Shown here: in pieces, positions 22,603 through 34,656 of the stretch
Position numbering within the stretch: the first letter of the stretch is position 1
How the letters are laid out: every line of letters begins with the position of its first letter
NCBI RefSeq assembly: GCF_910592395.1
Contig: NC_088321.1
Span: forward strand, 5,148,001 to 5,212,000
Length of the DNA: 64,000 bases
Origin: Lineus longissimus
Taxonomy: Eukaryota > Nemertea > Pilidiophora > Heteronemertea > Lineidae
Direction of reading: 5' to 3'
The notes under the pieces: generated by a model
The model's input: the letters and a program-made list of their open reading frames with translations, nothing else
Told to the model about the DNA's origin: nothing
The model's database searches: none
Translations under genes and position numbers: made by a program

Positions 22603-23805
22603 ATTTCACAATCCAGTGTGTGTTAGGTGTTGGGTGTTAGTGTTATTGATCTGTAACAGATCTGTTAACAGATTCGCTAATCTGGGCTCCTCAAACGGTG
22701 CTCAGATTCAACAGGCTGTTAACAGGGTGTTAACACGGTGTTAACAGGGTGTTGAGAAAAAAGGTTTTTTTAGATTACCTGGTAATCATTCAATGAAACT
22801 GCATGTGTACAAATCACTGCTACGGTGGCATCACAACTTTTTCCATTGCGACCACAAAAATAAGCATTTCCTGCATGGTCCGGCCTTTGAATGCGAATGA
22901 TGACCCCATCAATAAACAGAATCACACGTCTAACGCGACCCTCAACATCCTCAAGATCCTGAGCAAGTTCATCGAATTCATCTGGTCCTGGTAGAGATAT
23001 GTGCTGCGGGGCGATGTCCATGAAGAATGATACAACCTGTCGAATATCGGCAAATGATGTGGAGGTTGCACGACGAAATGCAAATCCGACCAGCCTGTAG
23101 TACCCCCCAGACGACACATAATGCAAAAATGTCTCTATCATTTTTCTGGATACGTCATGGCGAGCCTGTCCTCGGTCTCTCCAGGCATGAAATTCATCCG
23201 CCAGCTCCTCCACTTGGGGCTCTGTTAGCCTCATGTGTTTCTCTGTAGGCTCTGTGCTGGTAGCTGCTGTCCTCACATGATTTTCTTCCCTGTTGATGGC
23301 TATGGCTTGGGGAAATGGCTCGAACATCATTTTGACAAAGAAAGCAAACTTCTTCACTTCTAAAGAAAATGGCCGCTAACAGAACACCGAGTTGTGAAAT
23401 CATGACGGTGTTACACCTCCTTAACCTCTAGAGGTTAGTGTTGAAAGATTTTCCTAAAGTTTGTATTGGTCAAGTAAAGTGCAAGGTACTTATCTACATT
23501 GAAACATAGTGATTCTCTGAAAACATTAAATGAGAGATAATGAAATTATCTTAAGAAATATTGAAATTAGAAGAAAAACTCGCTGAACAGATTTCAGGTT
23601 GCTGAGATTAAGTCAACACCTCATGTTACATATCTGTGAGGTGTTCGTGTTAGTGTGACAGCTCTGTTGAAATTTTGCTATTTTCAACAGATCTGTCACA
23701 CTAACATGACACTAACACTTGTGTGACACCGGTGTTTGTATCGATTTCAGAACCCAGTGTTAGTGTAACAGATCAACACCTAACACACACTGGATTGTGA
23801 AATCA
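22603..23805. mobile_element. PIF/Harbinger-type DNA transposon, internally deleted
   Basis: Perfect 35-bp terminal inverted repeats begin GGGTGATTTCACAATCCAGT at 22600-22603 and end with the complement near 23805. Subterminal regions are rich in GTGTTAACA and GTTAGTGTGACAG words. The only coding content is a partial transposase on the minus strand. The flanks rejoin the DIRS frame (KPT before, LTFTTDAS after) without an obvious 3-bp target duplication, which is unusual for this superfamily. Confidence 0.85.
22770..23357 (-). pseudogene. Partial PIF/Harbinger (HARBI1-like) transposase
   Basis: The 195-codon frame contains an N-terminal helical region (TEPQVEELADEFHAWRDRGQ), then GGYYRLVGFAFRRATSTSF and the start of the DDE domain, FIDGVIIRIQRPDHAGNAYF followed by GRNGKSCDATVAVI. 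IDG supplies the first catalytic aspartate; the second and third are missing because the frame stops at 22770 close to the element's left end. Family members are usually near 350-400 residues. The protein is therefore inactive as a nuclease, though its DNA-binding part could still be made. Confidence 0.8.
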
Positions 23806-24444
23806 CCCATTGACATTTACAACAGATGCCTCGTTGACGGGATGGGGCGCGGTCATAGAAACATCGAAGGATGTAGCACAGGGACGATGGACCAAAGAAG
23901 AGACAAGACTCCATATCAACGTGTTAGAGTTGAAAGTAGTGGAGATTGCCCTGAAATCATTAGCACGACAGGCAAAAAATTGCCACAGACACTTCAGGCT
24001 GGACAACTCGTCAGCCGTTGCCCAGATCAACAAATTAGGAGGGAACAAGATCCCGAGACCTGCTGAAGATCACCCAAGAAGTATGGGACTATTGTATTCA
24101 GAGAAACATCTCATTGACAGCAGAGCACCTCCCAGGGGTGAAGAATGTGGAAGCAGACCAAGCTTCCAGAGTATTCAGCGACTCCAGCGACTGGCACCTG
24201 AACCAGAAAATATTCCGAGAAATCGAGAAAGTTCTAGGCTAGCAGACCACCTGTTTGCCAGCCGACACAACAGACAGAAACAGCAATATGTCAGCTGGAA
24301 ACCAGACCCAAGAGCGATAACATTCAACGCGTTTGCACTAGATTGGGGAAGGTTGGAGGCATATGCATTTCCACCATTTTGCCTGATCGGACGATGCTTG
24401 GCAAAAGTCAAGGAGGACAAAGCGAACATGATCTTGACGCAAGG
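23806..24444 (+). pseudogene. DIRS-type pol: RNase H and downstream conserved region
   Basis: LTFTTDASLTGWGAVIE resumes the pol frame after the Harbinger insertion and gives the first RNase H aspartate. HINVLELKVVEIAL gives the glutamate and FRLDNSSAVAQINKLGG the next aspartate. A +1 shift near 24057 moves the frame to EHLPGVKNVEADQASRVFSD, and a stop and second shift near 24235 return to LFASRHNRQKQQYVSWKPDP. The last part, ALDWGRLEAYAFPPFCLIGR, is typical of DIRS pol before the recombinase. The frame then breaks into unrelated sequence at about 24444. Confidence 0.85.
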
Positions 24445-25270
24445 GCCCAAAGCGCCGCATAGCGGCAAAAAAGCGAAGCTGGCGAAACATTTATAACGGG
24501 TCACCGTCACTTATTATTGGACTTATAGCGCATTTACGGGGTTGCAACTATTTTGCTTTATAGTGTCACCAGGAAAGAAAAGCATGCGACCTAACGCCGA
24601 TCAATTTGTATAAAGTGATAATTGGAAGGTATATAGTAGGAAATATCAATAAAATAATCATTCCATGTCGTCTTTTGAGGGCATTTTTGATTGTAAAAAA
24701 TATATGTGTACGTCACCGGAGTCTCTGCAATGATAATTTTATCACAGCAGTCTCGCGCAAGTAGAAGTTCTTTACCTATTAGTTCTTCACTTATTAGTCT
24801 CAATGTCTGGCGCAAAGCCAGACGTTTTCCATAACGATTTCACTACGATGTTTGACAAGAAGGAGCAGTGCGCGAGATATGCTAATGAGCAGACTTCCCT
24901 CGCTTGAGTTTCGGAAGAATGTTCCATATCGCGCTAAGCTGACCACTGGTGACCATGACAGGCGTGCATTGGACTGGTACAGGTTGGAACTGAACATTGA
25001 ATATGCTGGTGGTGACGCTTTCTGATGAGAAGTTGGTCGTGACTGATGCAGTATCCTTGGACTTGTCCACAGCATCGTTCAATCATTGCTCTCTAAGCTG
25101 GCTTGATTCTGTACTTACCCAAATACTGAGACCAAATGCCTGTTGACTGTGCTTTAAGAGAGACTGGCGCCATGCCTAGTCTCTCTTAAAGCACAGTCAA
25201 CAGACACCAACCCCCTCAGACTCAGAAACCACAAACGCCCAACCCTTCCTGCTACCTTAATACTTCTGGA
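24445..25270. other. Unidentified ~0.83-kb insert inside the DIRS element
   Basis: DIRS coding similarity stops after KANMILT and resumes at VWQGQQWYPTLLEMIVDRP, so about 830 bp interrupts it. The insert has no recognisable protein. It contains a perfect 26-bp palindrome at 25140-25203. Its exact ends and target duplication could not be defined by eye. Confidence 0.6.
25140..25203. repeat. Perfect 26-bp inverted repeat with 12-nt loop
   Basis: Arms 25140-25165 and 25178-25203 are exact complements (CTGTTGACTGTGCTTTAAGA and six more bases). The loop is GGCGCCATGCCT. Confidence 0.95.
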
Positions 25271-26409
25271 TCACACCAGTGTGGCAAGGACAACAGTGGT
25301 ACCCGACACTACTAGAGATGATTGTAGATCGACCAATACTACTTCCCCCGACAGCAAATCTGCTGACGGATCCCAAGGGGGACTAGTCCTCGACCACACA
25401 ATGTACCTGGCGGCATGAAAAATCTCAGGGGGCAAGAAGAACACCAGGGTTTTCTGAATCAGCTGCAGAACTCTATAGAAGAGGCTGGAGAGAGGGAACT
25501 GAGGCTGCTTACGACTCAGGTTGGAAAAAGTGGACTGGCTGGTGTGTCGGACGGGATATTAATCCATTTCAGGCCACTGTGGCAAATATAGGCAATATCC
25601 TGTCGTCAGAGTATGAGACAGGAAGGGAATATAACACAGTAAATGCTACAGATCAGCCATCTCGGCGAGACATCCGGAAATAGACGGTCACAAGACGGGA
25701 CAACACCCTGACATTGTGAGACTGGTGCATCGGGTCTTTGCAGACCACCGGTACCACGATATATGGAGACCTGGGCGGTGGATGTGGTCCTCACAGCAAT
25801 ACATTTACTGGGTTGCAATCGGACCATGAACATCAAAGATTTATCTTCCAAACTAGCAATGCTTATGGCACTGACAACTGCATGCAGGTGCTCAGAATTA
25901 CTGAGTAAAACAAAAATTATCAACAAAGCCAGGGAGGGTAAGAATGTGGTCTTCCAACTGGATTCTGTGACAAAGACCTCACGACCTGGAAAACCATTGT
26001 TGAAATTGACATTCGTACCATAATATGACACAAATGACAAACTAGATGTTGTGCAGTGCTTGGAATCGAATGAGACTAGGACAGAAAATGGCGCATCACA
26101 GCCGAACAGAAACAGTATCTGTTCCTGGCTATGGTAAAACCACACCGCCCAGTAGCAAAATGCACAATAGCAAGATGGTTACAATTCATCATGACAAAAG
26201 CGGCCATTGACACGGACAAATACAAAGCCCATTCGACAAGGGCGGCGACCACGACCATAGCCAAAATTCAAGGCTTGTCAGTGGAGCAAATTATAAAGAA
26301 AGCGGACTGGTCAAGGGCAAGCACATTTGGCAGATTTTATGACAAAGAGATTGGATCGCAGGCCCAAAATAAATGGCAGTTCCAAGATAAAGTATTGGAA
26401 TGGATGTAG
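25271..26409 (+). pseudogene. DIRS-type tyrosine recombinase region
   Basis: After WQGQQWYPTLLEMIVDRP and several frameshifts, DSGWKKWTGWCVGRDINPF marks the SAM-like N-terminal part of the recombinase. The catalytic part has CRCSELLSKTKI (first Arg), a shift near 26090, then MVKPHRPVAKCTIARWLQF, KAHSTRAATTT (His-x-x-Arg) and FGRFYDKEI (nucleophile Tyr). All four signature residues R, H, R and Y are visible. Recombinase in place of an integrase defines DIRS-like elements. Multiple stops and shifts show this copy is dead. Confidence 0.85.
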
Positions 26410-26424
26410 GTTAGCTTTGAACAT

Positions 26425-27327
26425 TCAATTATTACATCTATTGACGGTTTATGAAATTAAATTTAAAATTTTATAAGTGTGCGAAGCACACGAAATGAAA
26501 TTCTGATTTAATGAGTAAACCTAAATAGATGTAATAATCCCACCCTCCCTACCCATATTGAGATTGAAACATCCTTTCTCACTTTATCTTTACAGTTAGA
26601 TCTGGATAACACATCTGAGACAACAACCACGGGAGAAGGACAATGTGAATTCGGCAAGGACTGGTTATGACACTTGCGGAAAAATCAGACGTTCATTTTA
26701 AGAGACAACGGTCTCACATGAAGTCAGGTTGGACTAAGTTCAGTTATTAAGGCGATTCATTAGCCGAAGAAGAGACGAGCAGTCTGGTGAAGTTCAGTTC
26801 AGTTGATTTATTTGGACATGAGGCGATAAGCCGAAGGAGGACAGCAGTCCTGTAGTGATTTTAAGTTAAATTTAGTTATTGACACGCAGGAACGGCAGTA
26901 ACCTTAATAGCCAGTGGGCTGGTTATCTTATGTTATTTACTTCATTTGTTGAACTTTGAAAAAAAGAAGAAGATTGTTTATCAGTTTGTACTTCTATAAC
27001 CTGTATATATCTTAAAACTAGCAACTCATAAGGGGTGGACGGGGCGGTTATGAGAACCTAGTATGTTTTTTGAGTAAACTTGTTGGTCCAATCATGATTG
27101 AAGACATGATTGGGTCTATTAGTTAGGTTTGAAATTGCAGCGGACTCCAAATGAGGATGGGATAAGAGGAAAATGCAGATTCGTTTTCGGTTGAGACCGG
27201 AACGAAGTTTCAGCTGACCTGTTGAATTCTGGAGCGAAATTCAATTATTACATCTATTAAGGTTTACTCATTAAATTATAATTTCATTTCGTGTGCTTCG
27301 CACATTTATGAAATTTCAAATTGTGGA
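26425..27327. repeat. 3' inverted-repeat structure of the DIRS element
   Basis: The segment 26446-26540 is repeated in reverse complement at 27240-27327, including GTGTGCGAAGCACACGAAAT and TTTAATGAGTAAACC. The word TTCAATTATTACATCTATT starts both 26427 and 27244. Inverted terminal repeats plus an internal complementary region are expected in DIRS-type elements; the left counterpart is not visible and seems lost. Confidence 0.6.
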
Positions 27328-27329
27328 TG

Positions 27330-30300
27330 GTCGCTGGTGGTTTACCAATGGTATCGAATTAAATCAGAGGCGATTCCATAAATGGGGCATTGGTCCAATC
27401 GATTATTGATAAGCAGATCGCTCGATATGTATTCTTGTCCTTAGAGGTCCTACATGTATAGGTGGGCCCGATGTCTGTCAGATATCTCTGCTGTCGTATG
27501 TATAAAGCATAGTTTTATGCAAATCTCATTACCAAGTTGTGGCTTAACATGGGTATGTCATTGATTACCTATGACTTTTTCGAAACGTACTTCACAGGCA
27601 AAGGCTATATAAAAAACCTCATTCAGAGGCCATGGCTATACAGGAACCACAGTCAGAGCTCATGTATATGTGGAAACCTCATCACACGTATTAACAGGCT
27701 ATGGTGGTGCATCTTTTTCTATTTCAGGGAAGCATGTTTTGCTGAATCTACTATGTCTCATAACTAACATTGGGTCTCGAAGGATCTATATAATAATACT
27801 GGAAGGGGGACGAATAAAGTCACACTTAGAGGCCTTGGATCGCCTTGAAATTTTGCATGAATGGTGGTGACACCTTACCCTGATGCAACGTCTTGGTTTT
27901 GTTCAAAAGTTTACTTCAGCAGAGCAGTAATGAGGGATTTTTAATCGGACACTGTCACTTCTCCTTACCACTCACAGAAGCCAAGCCATTGCTGTTAAGT
28001 TATGCAGGGGCTTAATCAATTATCTGCACTCCCTCTGGGGTGAATAACATTACCTTTTGAACAGCTGGCTGTAGGGGGATGATTGGAACAGCCGGTATAC
28101 CTGCTGACCTGCTGAACCCAATTTAATGTTATTTTCAATCCACGATTGCAGGTCACCTGATTTTCGAGATTTCGCGGGATATGAAATTGTAAACAAACGC
28201 ATGTGTGAAGTTCAAATGTAAACAAAATGTATTTTTGGTACTTTTGGTTGTTGGACTTGGGTTTTCCCGCAGTTAGGAGCTGGGGTCAAATAGGAGGTCT
28301 ATTGTTTATGGGTGCTGTTTTAGTCAGAGCTAGCCCTTGATTATGAAGGGATTTTCAAATTAAGGTGACCATGGTCTGTTTATGTGCTCACCAAAGCTTT
28401 CAATACTTGATGTATCTGAAGAGGCGAGCTGAACCTGACATAGCTTTATCAAAGAGCTGCTCATGGTGCTGAACTTTTAGCTTGCCTGTCGACTAAGTGC
28501 CTTGCCCGAGCCATTGCTACATGTAGGAGGAGCACGCATTTTAAAGTTAGAGTAGAGGTAGAACAATTGGTTCGAGCCATTTGGAAGCCAACATGTGAAG
28601 GCCTATCTGAGTTCTCCTTCTTCTTCTCCGAATAAAAAGGGGCATATTGCTGACTAATGTACGAGCGTATTGACATTGCCTCATCATCTCTATCGGACCA
28701 ATTGATATACTTTTTTATGCACGCATTGGGCCTACAGCACGCCACAGCTAGGTCCGAGTCTGTGGACAAATGGTTTGTTTAATTTGTCTCATCGATATTA
28801 CTCCTTTGATATTGCATTAGATTTTCATCGCAATTCAATATATTCAAGATATAGCCCATTTGAACCTGCCTGCGCCACGGGTATAATGCTAGTTGTATAT
28901 ATTATCCGATAAGATTTTGCGAGTTGACAGCCATTTTTAATAGTGCCATTTTGTTTTAATGATCCGAGCTCCCATTGCAATATATTTAAGGTGTTTTGCT
29001 TTATCAAAGGCAAATAACCATGACCAAGTGCAAAACCCCTCTCGAGGCTATCAATAGTGGTGGTATCGTCACAAAATGTATAGTTGTACTTTGTGCCCCT
29101 AATTAAACTTTTGAGAAAGCAAACATTTTCATTCATTGGTATACACACAACTTTATTGTTCACAGACACTTAAGGGGAATTTCAGGTCTAAAATTGCCCA
29201 CCTGTCAACAGCTGATATAGCCTAGTCAAAAAAGAAACATACAAATTCTTAAGAATGTACACAACATGTCATTGAGCTGTTTTACCTAATTAAACTACCA
29301 AAACAAAGGAAATGGTCATTCGGGTTTTTTTATGATTAAGTGTTCCTACTTTGTGTGGTCTGGAGAAATACATACACTGGTATAATCATTATTTTCTTCA
29401 AATTAGTTATGGGTTGATTTGTGGATCATATTAATCAAAGCTCGTTTTGGTTAGCTTTATTTCCGTACAACTGACACACATGGCGGAATGCCTTTGACTC
29501 TATGTTCACACCAATGCCTGTTCTCCAGAGTTACAATTTGTGTTTCAAATAGGGCAGGAATCCAATCTTCCAATTCTTGGAATCATTGATGAAACTGAAC
29601 ATAGTGTATGTGTTGGTACACCCTGCATACACAGGCTGCCAGATTTAATCAAATGTGCATATACAATGTACTGGTAATCAAGAAGCGCTGACCAACAAAA
29701 TGAAAGCTTCCGTTAATTACTTCTTCTCGTTTTTCCTGCTGTTTTCTTTTACACAAAAGTAGTAGGCGCTGTATGCGTGTCATGAGCAGGTCCCAGCTAA
29801 GAGTTGGATCGAAACGACGACAAGGTGACTTAGACAACGTGAAAAGTCTTGAATATTCAAAAAGTTAAGCCACTCTATGGCCGAGATTGAAAGTTTGTTA
29901 TCACGATTTTAATGATCCCAAAACAAACTGCTCAAACAAAACTGCGTTAATATTCACTACACATTTTAATTTGATTTTAACCTATTACCGGATTTGATGT
30001 TTTTGAGGTATAATTATTGCATGGCATTATTGAATATAACTTTCAATATGCCTGGACATGTACATGTACAATGCCCGTTTAAAATTGACCTCGGCATATC
30101 AATTGTGTCAAAGGCTATGTGAGACATTGAGTCAATGTAATGCACTGTAAATTGGATCAAATGTTTCCCTATTTAGTACCGATGTGCCCCAGTACCAGGT
30201 ACCTATGTTCCCAAGCACCAAAAACTCGATCATTACTTAAAAAAAACCTATATAGCCATTCTTTCGGCAGCTTTAGATCAAACACCAGTTGACCGATTCA

Positions 30301-31080
30301 GAGGATTATTGTACCACTGAGCTGCATTTGCTCTCTACAACTCAATTTCATTTACTTCTTAGTCTTCCAGTTAAGCAACTCAACCCCAGGTTGCATTTAT
30401 GTACAGTTGTTTTTACAACTGACCCCTGAATCTGCCAACTTTGAAGCAATGGTCCTGCTGTGTTCTTTTATCCCCCTATGCGCTGCCTGTGAACTCACAC
30501 ATGAATAAGTTATGCCATGGAAGAAATTGAAAAAAAAACTGTAAATAAAATCACCATTTACTCATATATCAACTATAGGTGATTTTTTTTCTTCACAATG
30601 CTAGCTTCCAAGCAATGACCCTTATTCACGTATTGATAATGTTTTTGGCAGAGAAAATTCAATAAGTTTCCTTATTCCTTGTACCAAAAAATCCTTTGTT
30701 TCTCATAGTTACATGTAGGAAGATTTGTGAACCTGAAAGACTGTTTCATACCTTCAAAATTGTTTACTTACCCAAATTGATACTTGATACAAGTATTAAG
30801 CAAACAACATTTTTCATTATATTTCATGAATTAAGCTTCAGACTCGTAAAAATTCACCCAGTATCTCTTTACCTTAATCTTCAAACAAGTTAGGGGCATG
30901 TTAATTCATGTTTGTGCAGAACATGTAATTCTCTTGCACTTCAGATTAAGCATATCATCTTGGGCTTGCCAAATGGCATTCTTCCTCAGAATTAAAGAGC
31001 CGAACACACGGGGATCGAGATTAATCCCATCAGCAAAAGTGAGCTGGTTCAATGCTCACATATACTCTCTCTCAAAACGT
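27330..31080. other. 3.7 kb of AT-rich DNA with no gene recognised
   Basis: Open frames of 60-114 codons occur on both strands (for example minus 28461-28769 and 28825-29169) without recognisable motifs or long codon-biased runs. A ~100-bp block near 28015-28115 loosely resembles 13455-13560 (shared GGAACAGCC and CAGCTG-containing context). Introns of an unseen gene cannot be excluded. Confidence 0.4.
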
Positions 31081-31099
31081 AATATGTAAAGAGCAAACG

Positions 31100-31404
31100 C
31101 TAGTGAACTCACACAACTGTTTGACATGGGGGAGCTCCCCCAAACCCCCGTCCTTCTGACATATTTAGCCAGTACATTGGGGATGAGTCCCCCAAACCCC
31201 TCCCCCGTTTTCTGAAAGTGACGGGTTTTAGCCAGTACATTGGGGGAAGGCCCCATAACCCCCCCCCCCCCCCATTGGACTCTAAAAAAAGAATTCCTTG
31301 GAGACGCTGAACCATAAGGCCCCATAAAGAAATAGTCCCGCCCGCCCCGGTAGCTGTCTCATATCTGCAGACAGAAGCAGCTCTTTGTAAAATAATAATT
31401 GAAT
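31100..31404 (+). repeat. C/G-rich module shared with foldback interior (copy at 33345-33670, opposite strand)
   Basis: Contains GGGGGAGCTCCCCC-type hairpins, AGTACATTGGGG twice and a run of 15 C at about 31260. The same ~300-bp module occurs inverted at 33345-33670. A related module lies at 35800-36000. It sits just outside the left end of the large foldback complex. Confidence 0.75.
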
Positions 31405-31508
31405 TTTCCACCTGCTAGCCTAGATATTTGTGTATGTTTCTTCACCAGTTAGTTAATAACGAATTTTTGTAGCTTATATATACGGTGGCTGGGAAAGGAC
31501 ATCGAAAA

Positions 31509-31785
31509 AAAAAATTCTCGGCGGGACGACTTATTATCTCGGGGGGACGACTTAGTAAGTCGGGGGGACGACTTAGTAAGTCGGGGGGACGACTTAGTAA
31601 GTCGGGGGGACGACTTATTATCTCGGGGGGGGGGCGACTTATTAAGTCGCGGGGGACGACTTATTATGTCGGGGGACGACTTATTATCTCGGGGAGACGA
31701 CTTAGTAAGTCGGGGGGACGACTTAGTAAGTCGGGGGGCGGGGGGACGACTTATTAAGTCGGGGGGACGACTTATGAAAGCGAGG
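31509..31785 (+). repeat. 21-bp iteron array, left arm of foldback A
   Basis: About twelve units of GACGACTTAGTAAGTCGGGG(G) (variant A, containing the 13-bp palindrome GACTTAGTAAGTC) and GACGACTTATTATCTCGGGG(G) (variant B). The order reads approximately B A A A B A C B A A A. As 21 is divisible by three, the array is open in most frames and gives meaningless seven-residue peptide repeats. Confidence 0.95.
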
Positions 31786-32445
31786 GCGAGGCCTGGCTTT
31801 GACTGTCTCATCTCTCTCGCCATATCAATAACTAGGCAGTGCGGCGAAGACTGATGCGGCCTGGCTCTGACTGTCTCATCACTCTCATCATGTTGTCAAC
31901 ACGGTGGAGCAGCCAGGACTGATTCGGCCTGGCTGTGACTTCCTCATCACTCTCATCATGTTGTCAACACGGTGGAGCAGTTAGGACTGATTTGGCCTGG
32001 CTGTGACTTCCTCATCTCTCTCACCATGTTGACAACTTAATAATAATATTGCCCTACTGCCTTTTTCATGAATCAATTTTGAGCATTATGTTTACAACGC
32101 AGTTGACAATAATTATAGTGAGAGAGATGAGACAGTCACAGCCAGGCCAAATCAGTCTTGGCTGCTATGCCAAGTTGTCAACTAAACATGGTGAGAGAGA
32201 TGAGGAAGTCACAGCCAGGCCGAATCAGTCCTGGCCGCTCCACCGTGTTGACAACATGATGAGAGAGATGAGGAAGTCACAGCCAAGCCGAATCAGTCCT
32301 AGCTGCTCCACCGTGTTGACAACATGATGAGAGTGATGAGACAGTCACAGCCAGGCCGCATCAGTCTTCGCCGCACTGCCTAGTTATTGATATGGCGAGA
32401 GAGATGAGACAGTCACAGCCATGCCTCGCCCTCGCTTTCATAAGT
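31773..32445. repeat. Inverted core of foldback A
   Basis: Arms 31773-32040 and 32118-32445 pair in reverse orientation (GCGAGGGCGAGGCCTGGCT at the left, complement at the right). Each arm carries two or three subrepeats built on GGCCTGGCTGTGACTTCCTC and TCATCATGTTGTCAACACGG. The central 77 bp are AT-rich and unique. Confidence 0.9.
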
Positions 32446-33344
32446 CGTCCCCCCGACTTAATAAGTCGTCGCCCCGACTTAATCACTCACACAACGTAGT
32501 GAGTGTAATGGTTACGTGTGTATAAAGTGTAAACAAAACTCATATATCCATCATGTCCATCGAATCTGAAAAAATTTGTGCAGACCCATGACAGTTCCGG
32601 TTCCGGTACAGTTTGTTGCATTCCATACGGGCCGCGCTTGCCGATCCTGCTTTCACGACGCACCGCAACCACAGTTACCATGATTCCCATTGTTTCCTTC
32701 CTCGTGACGCAATTATTTCATGACGTCATGAGCCATTGACCATTCACGCAAGTAGATTTATTCACACCGGCGCCACTGAAGTGCGGGTGTGGGACATCAT
32801 GATTTTAAAAATCGTCTGCTAGGTCATATGTACAGGACAACGTCAGCGGAGACAGATGTGACATTTTATTGCAGACCAAAGCAAACGTCCTCTTCTTCTC
32901 GATTTACGTACTTTACTTCAAAAAAGTCAGTTTTAACACTACTGCACAATTATAGAGTGGTCTTAAAGTTCCATTTGGATAGAGATTTGACGGACTGATT
33001 TGGAAATTCATTCCAACCATGCAACTGTTTCAGAAATGAGAAAAAGCTCCTGGGTGTCATGACATGCATGATGTGTCTTGCCTCTGCATTTTTGTACTCA
33101 GACATGTCAGAGGGTTTTCAACTTTCATATCATTGAAGAAATAATTCATTCCAATGGTATATCAATCACATCATTTATTTAAAAATCGTCTGCTAGGACA
33201 TACAGGACAACGTCGGTGGAGACAGTTGTGACATTTCATTGCATAGAGATTTGACGGACTGATTTGGCAATTCATTCCAACCATGCAACTGTTTCAGAAA
33301 TGAGAAAAAGCTCCTGGGTGTCATGACATGCATTCAATTATTAT

Positions 33345-33765
33345 TTCACCACAAAGAGCTGCTTCTGTCAGCAGATATGAGACAGCTACCGGGGCGGGGA
33401 CTATTTCTTTATGTGGCCTTATTGTTCAGCGTCTCCAAGGAATTCTATTTTTAGAGTCCAATGAGGGGGGTGGGGGGTGGGGGGGGGCCTTCCCCCCAAT
33501 GTACTGACTAAAACCTGTCACTTTCAGAGAACGGGGAGGGGGTTTGGGGGACTCATCCCCCAATGTACTGGCTATATATGTCAGAAGGACGGGGGTTTGG
33601 GGGCTCCCCCATGTCAAACAGTTGTGTGAGTTCACTAGAGATTGCTCTTTACATATTATCTCGGGGGGAACGCTGAACAAAAAGGCCCCATAAAGAAATA
33701 GTCCCCGCCCCGGTAGCTGTCTCATATCTGCTGAAAGAAGCAGCTCTTTGTGGTGAAATAATAAT
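33345..33765. repeat. G-rich module at the centre of foldback B
   Basis: Long G tracts (33463-33488, 33530-33550, 33588-33602) with AATGTACTG spacers. This is the inverse of the module at 31100-31404, followed by a partial inverted second copy (33685-33765). The repeated GGGGG(T)3GGGGG pattern could form quadruplexes on one strand. Confidence 0.8.
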
Positions 33766-34656
33766 TGAATGCATGTCATGACACCCAGGAGCTTTTTCTC
33801 ATTTCTGAAACAGTTGCATGGTTGGAATGAATTGCCAAATCAGTCCGTCAAATCTCTATGCAATGAAAATTGAAATGTCACAACTGTCTCCACCGACGTT
33901 GTCCTGTATGTCCTAGCAGACGATTTTTAAATAAATGATGTGATTGATATACCATTGGAATGAATTATTTCTTCAATGATATGAAAGTTGAAAACCCTCT
34001 GACATGTCTGAGTACAAAAATGCAGAGGCAAGACACATCATGCATGTCATGACACCCTGGAGCTTTTTCTCATTTCTGAAACAGTTGCATGGTTGGAATG
34101 AATTTCCAAATCAGTCCGTCAAATCTCTGTGCAATGAAAATTGAAATGTCACAACTGTCTCCACCGACGTTGTCCTGTATGTCCTAGCAGACGATTTTTA
34201 AATAAATGATGTGATTGATATACTTGTAGATTGGAATGAATTATTTCTTCAATGATATGAAAATTGAAAACCCTCTGACATGCCCGAGTACAAAAATGCA
34301 GAGGCAAGACACACCATGCATGTCATGACACCCAGGAGCTTTTTCTCATTTCTGAAACAGTTGCATGGTTGGAATGAATTTCCAAATCAGTCCGTCAAAT
34401 CTCTATCCAAATGGAACATTATAACCACTCTATATTTGTGCAGTAGTGTTAAAACTGACTTTTTTGAAGTAAAGTCCGTAAATCGAGAAGAAGAGGACGT
34501 TTACTTCGTCTGCAATGAAATGTGACAACTGTCTCCGCCGACGTTGTTGTCCTGTATGTTCTAGCAGACGATTTTTAGATACATGATGTCCCACACCCGC
34601 ACTTCAGGACAGTGGCGCCGGTGTGAATAAATCTACTTGCGTGAATGGTCAATGGC

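Noticed and set aside
31485-31823. Overlapping frames on both strands with SSPRLTK and GGRLSKS repeats
   Set aside because: Same cause as above: 21 is divisible by three, so the iteron array lacks stops.
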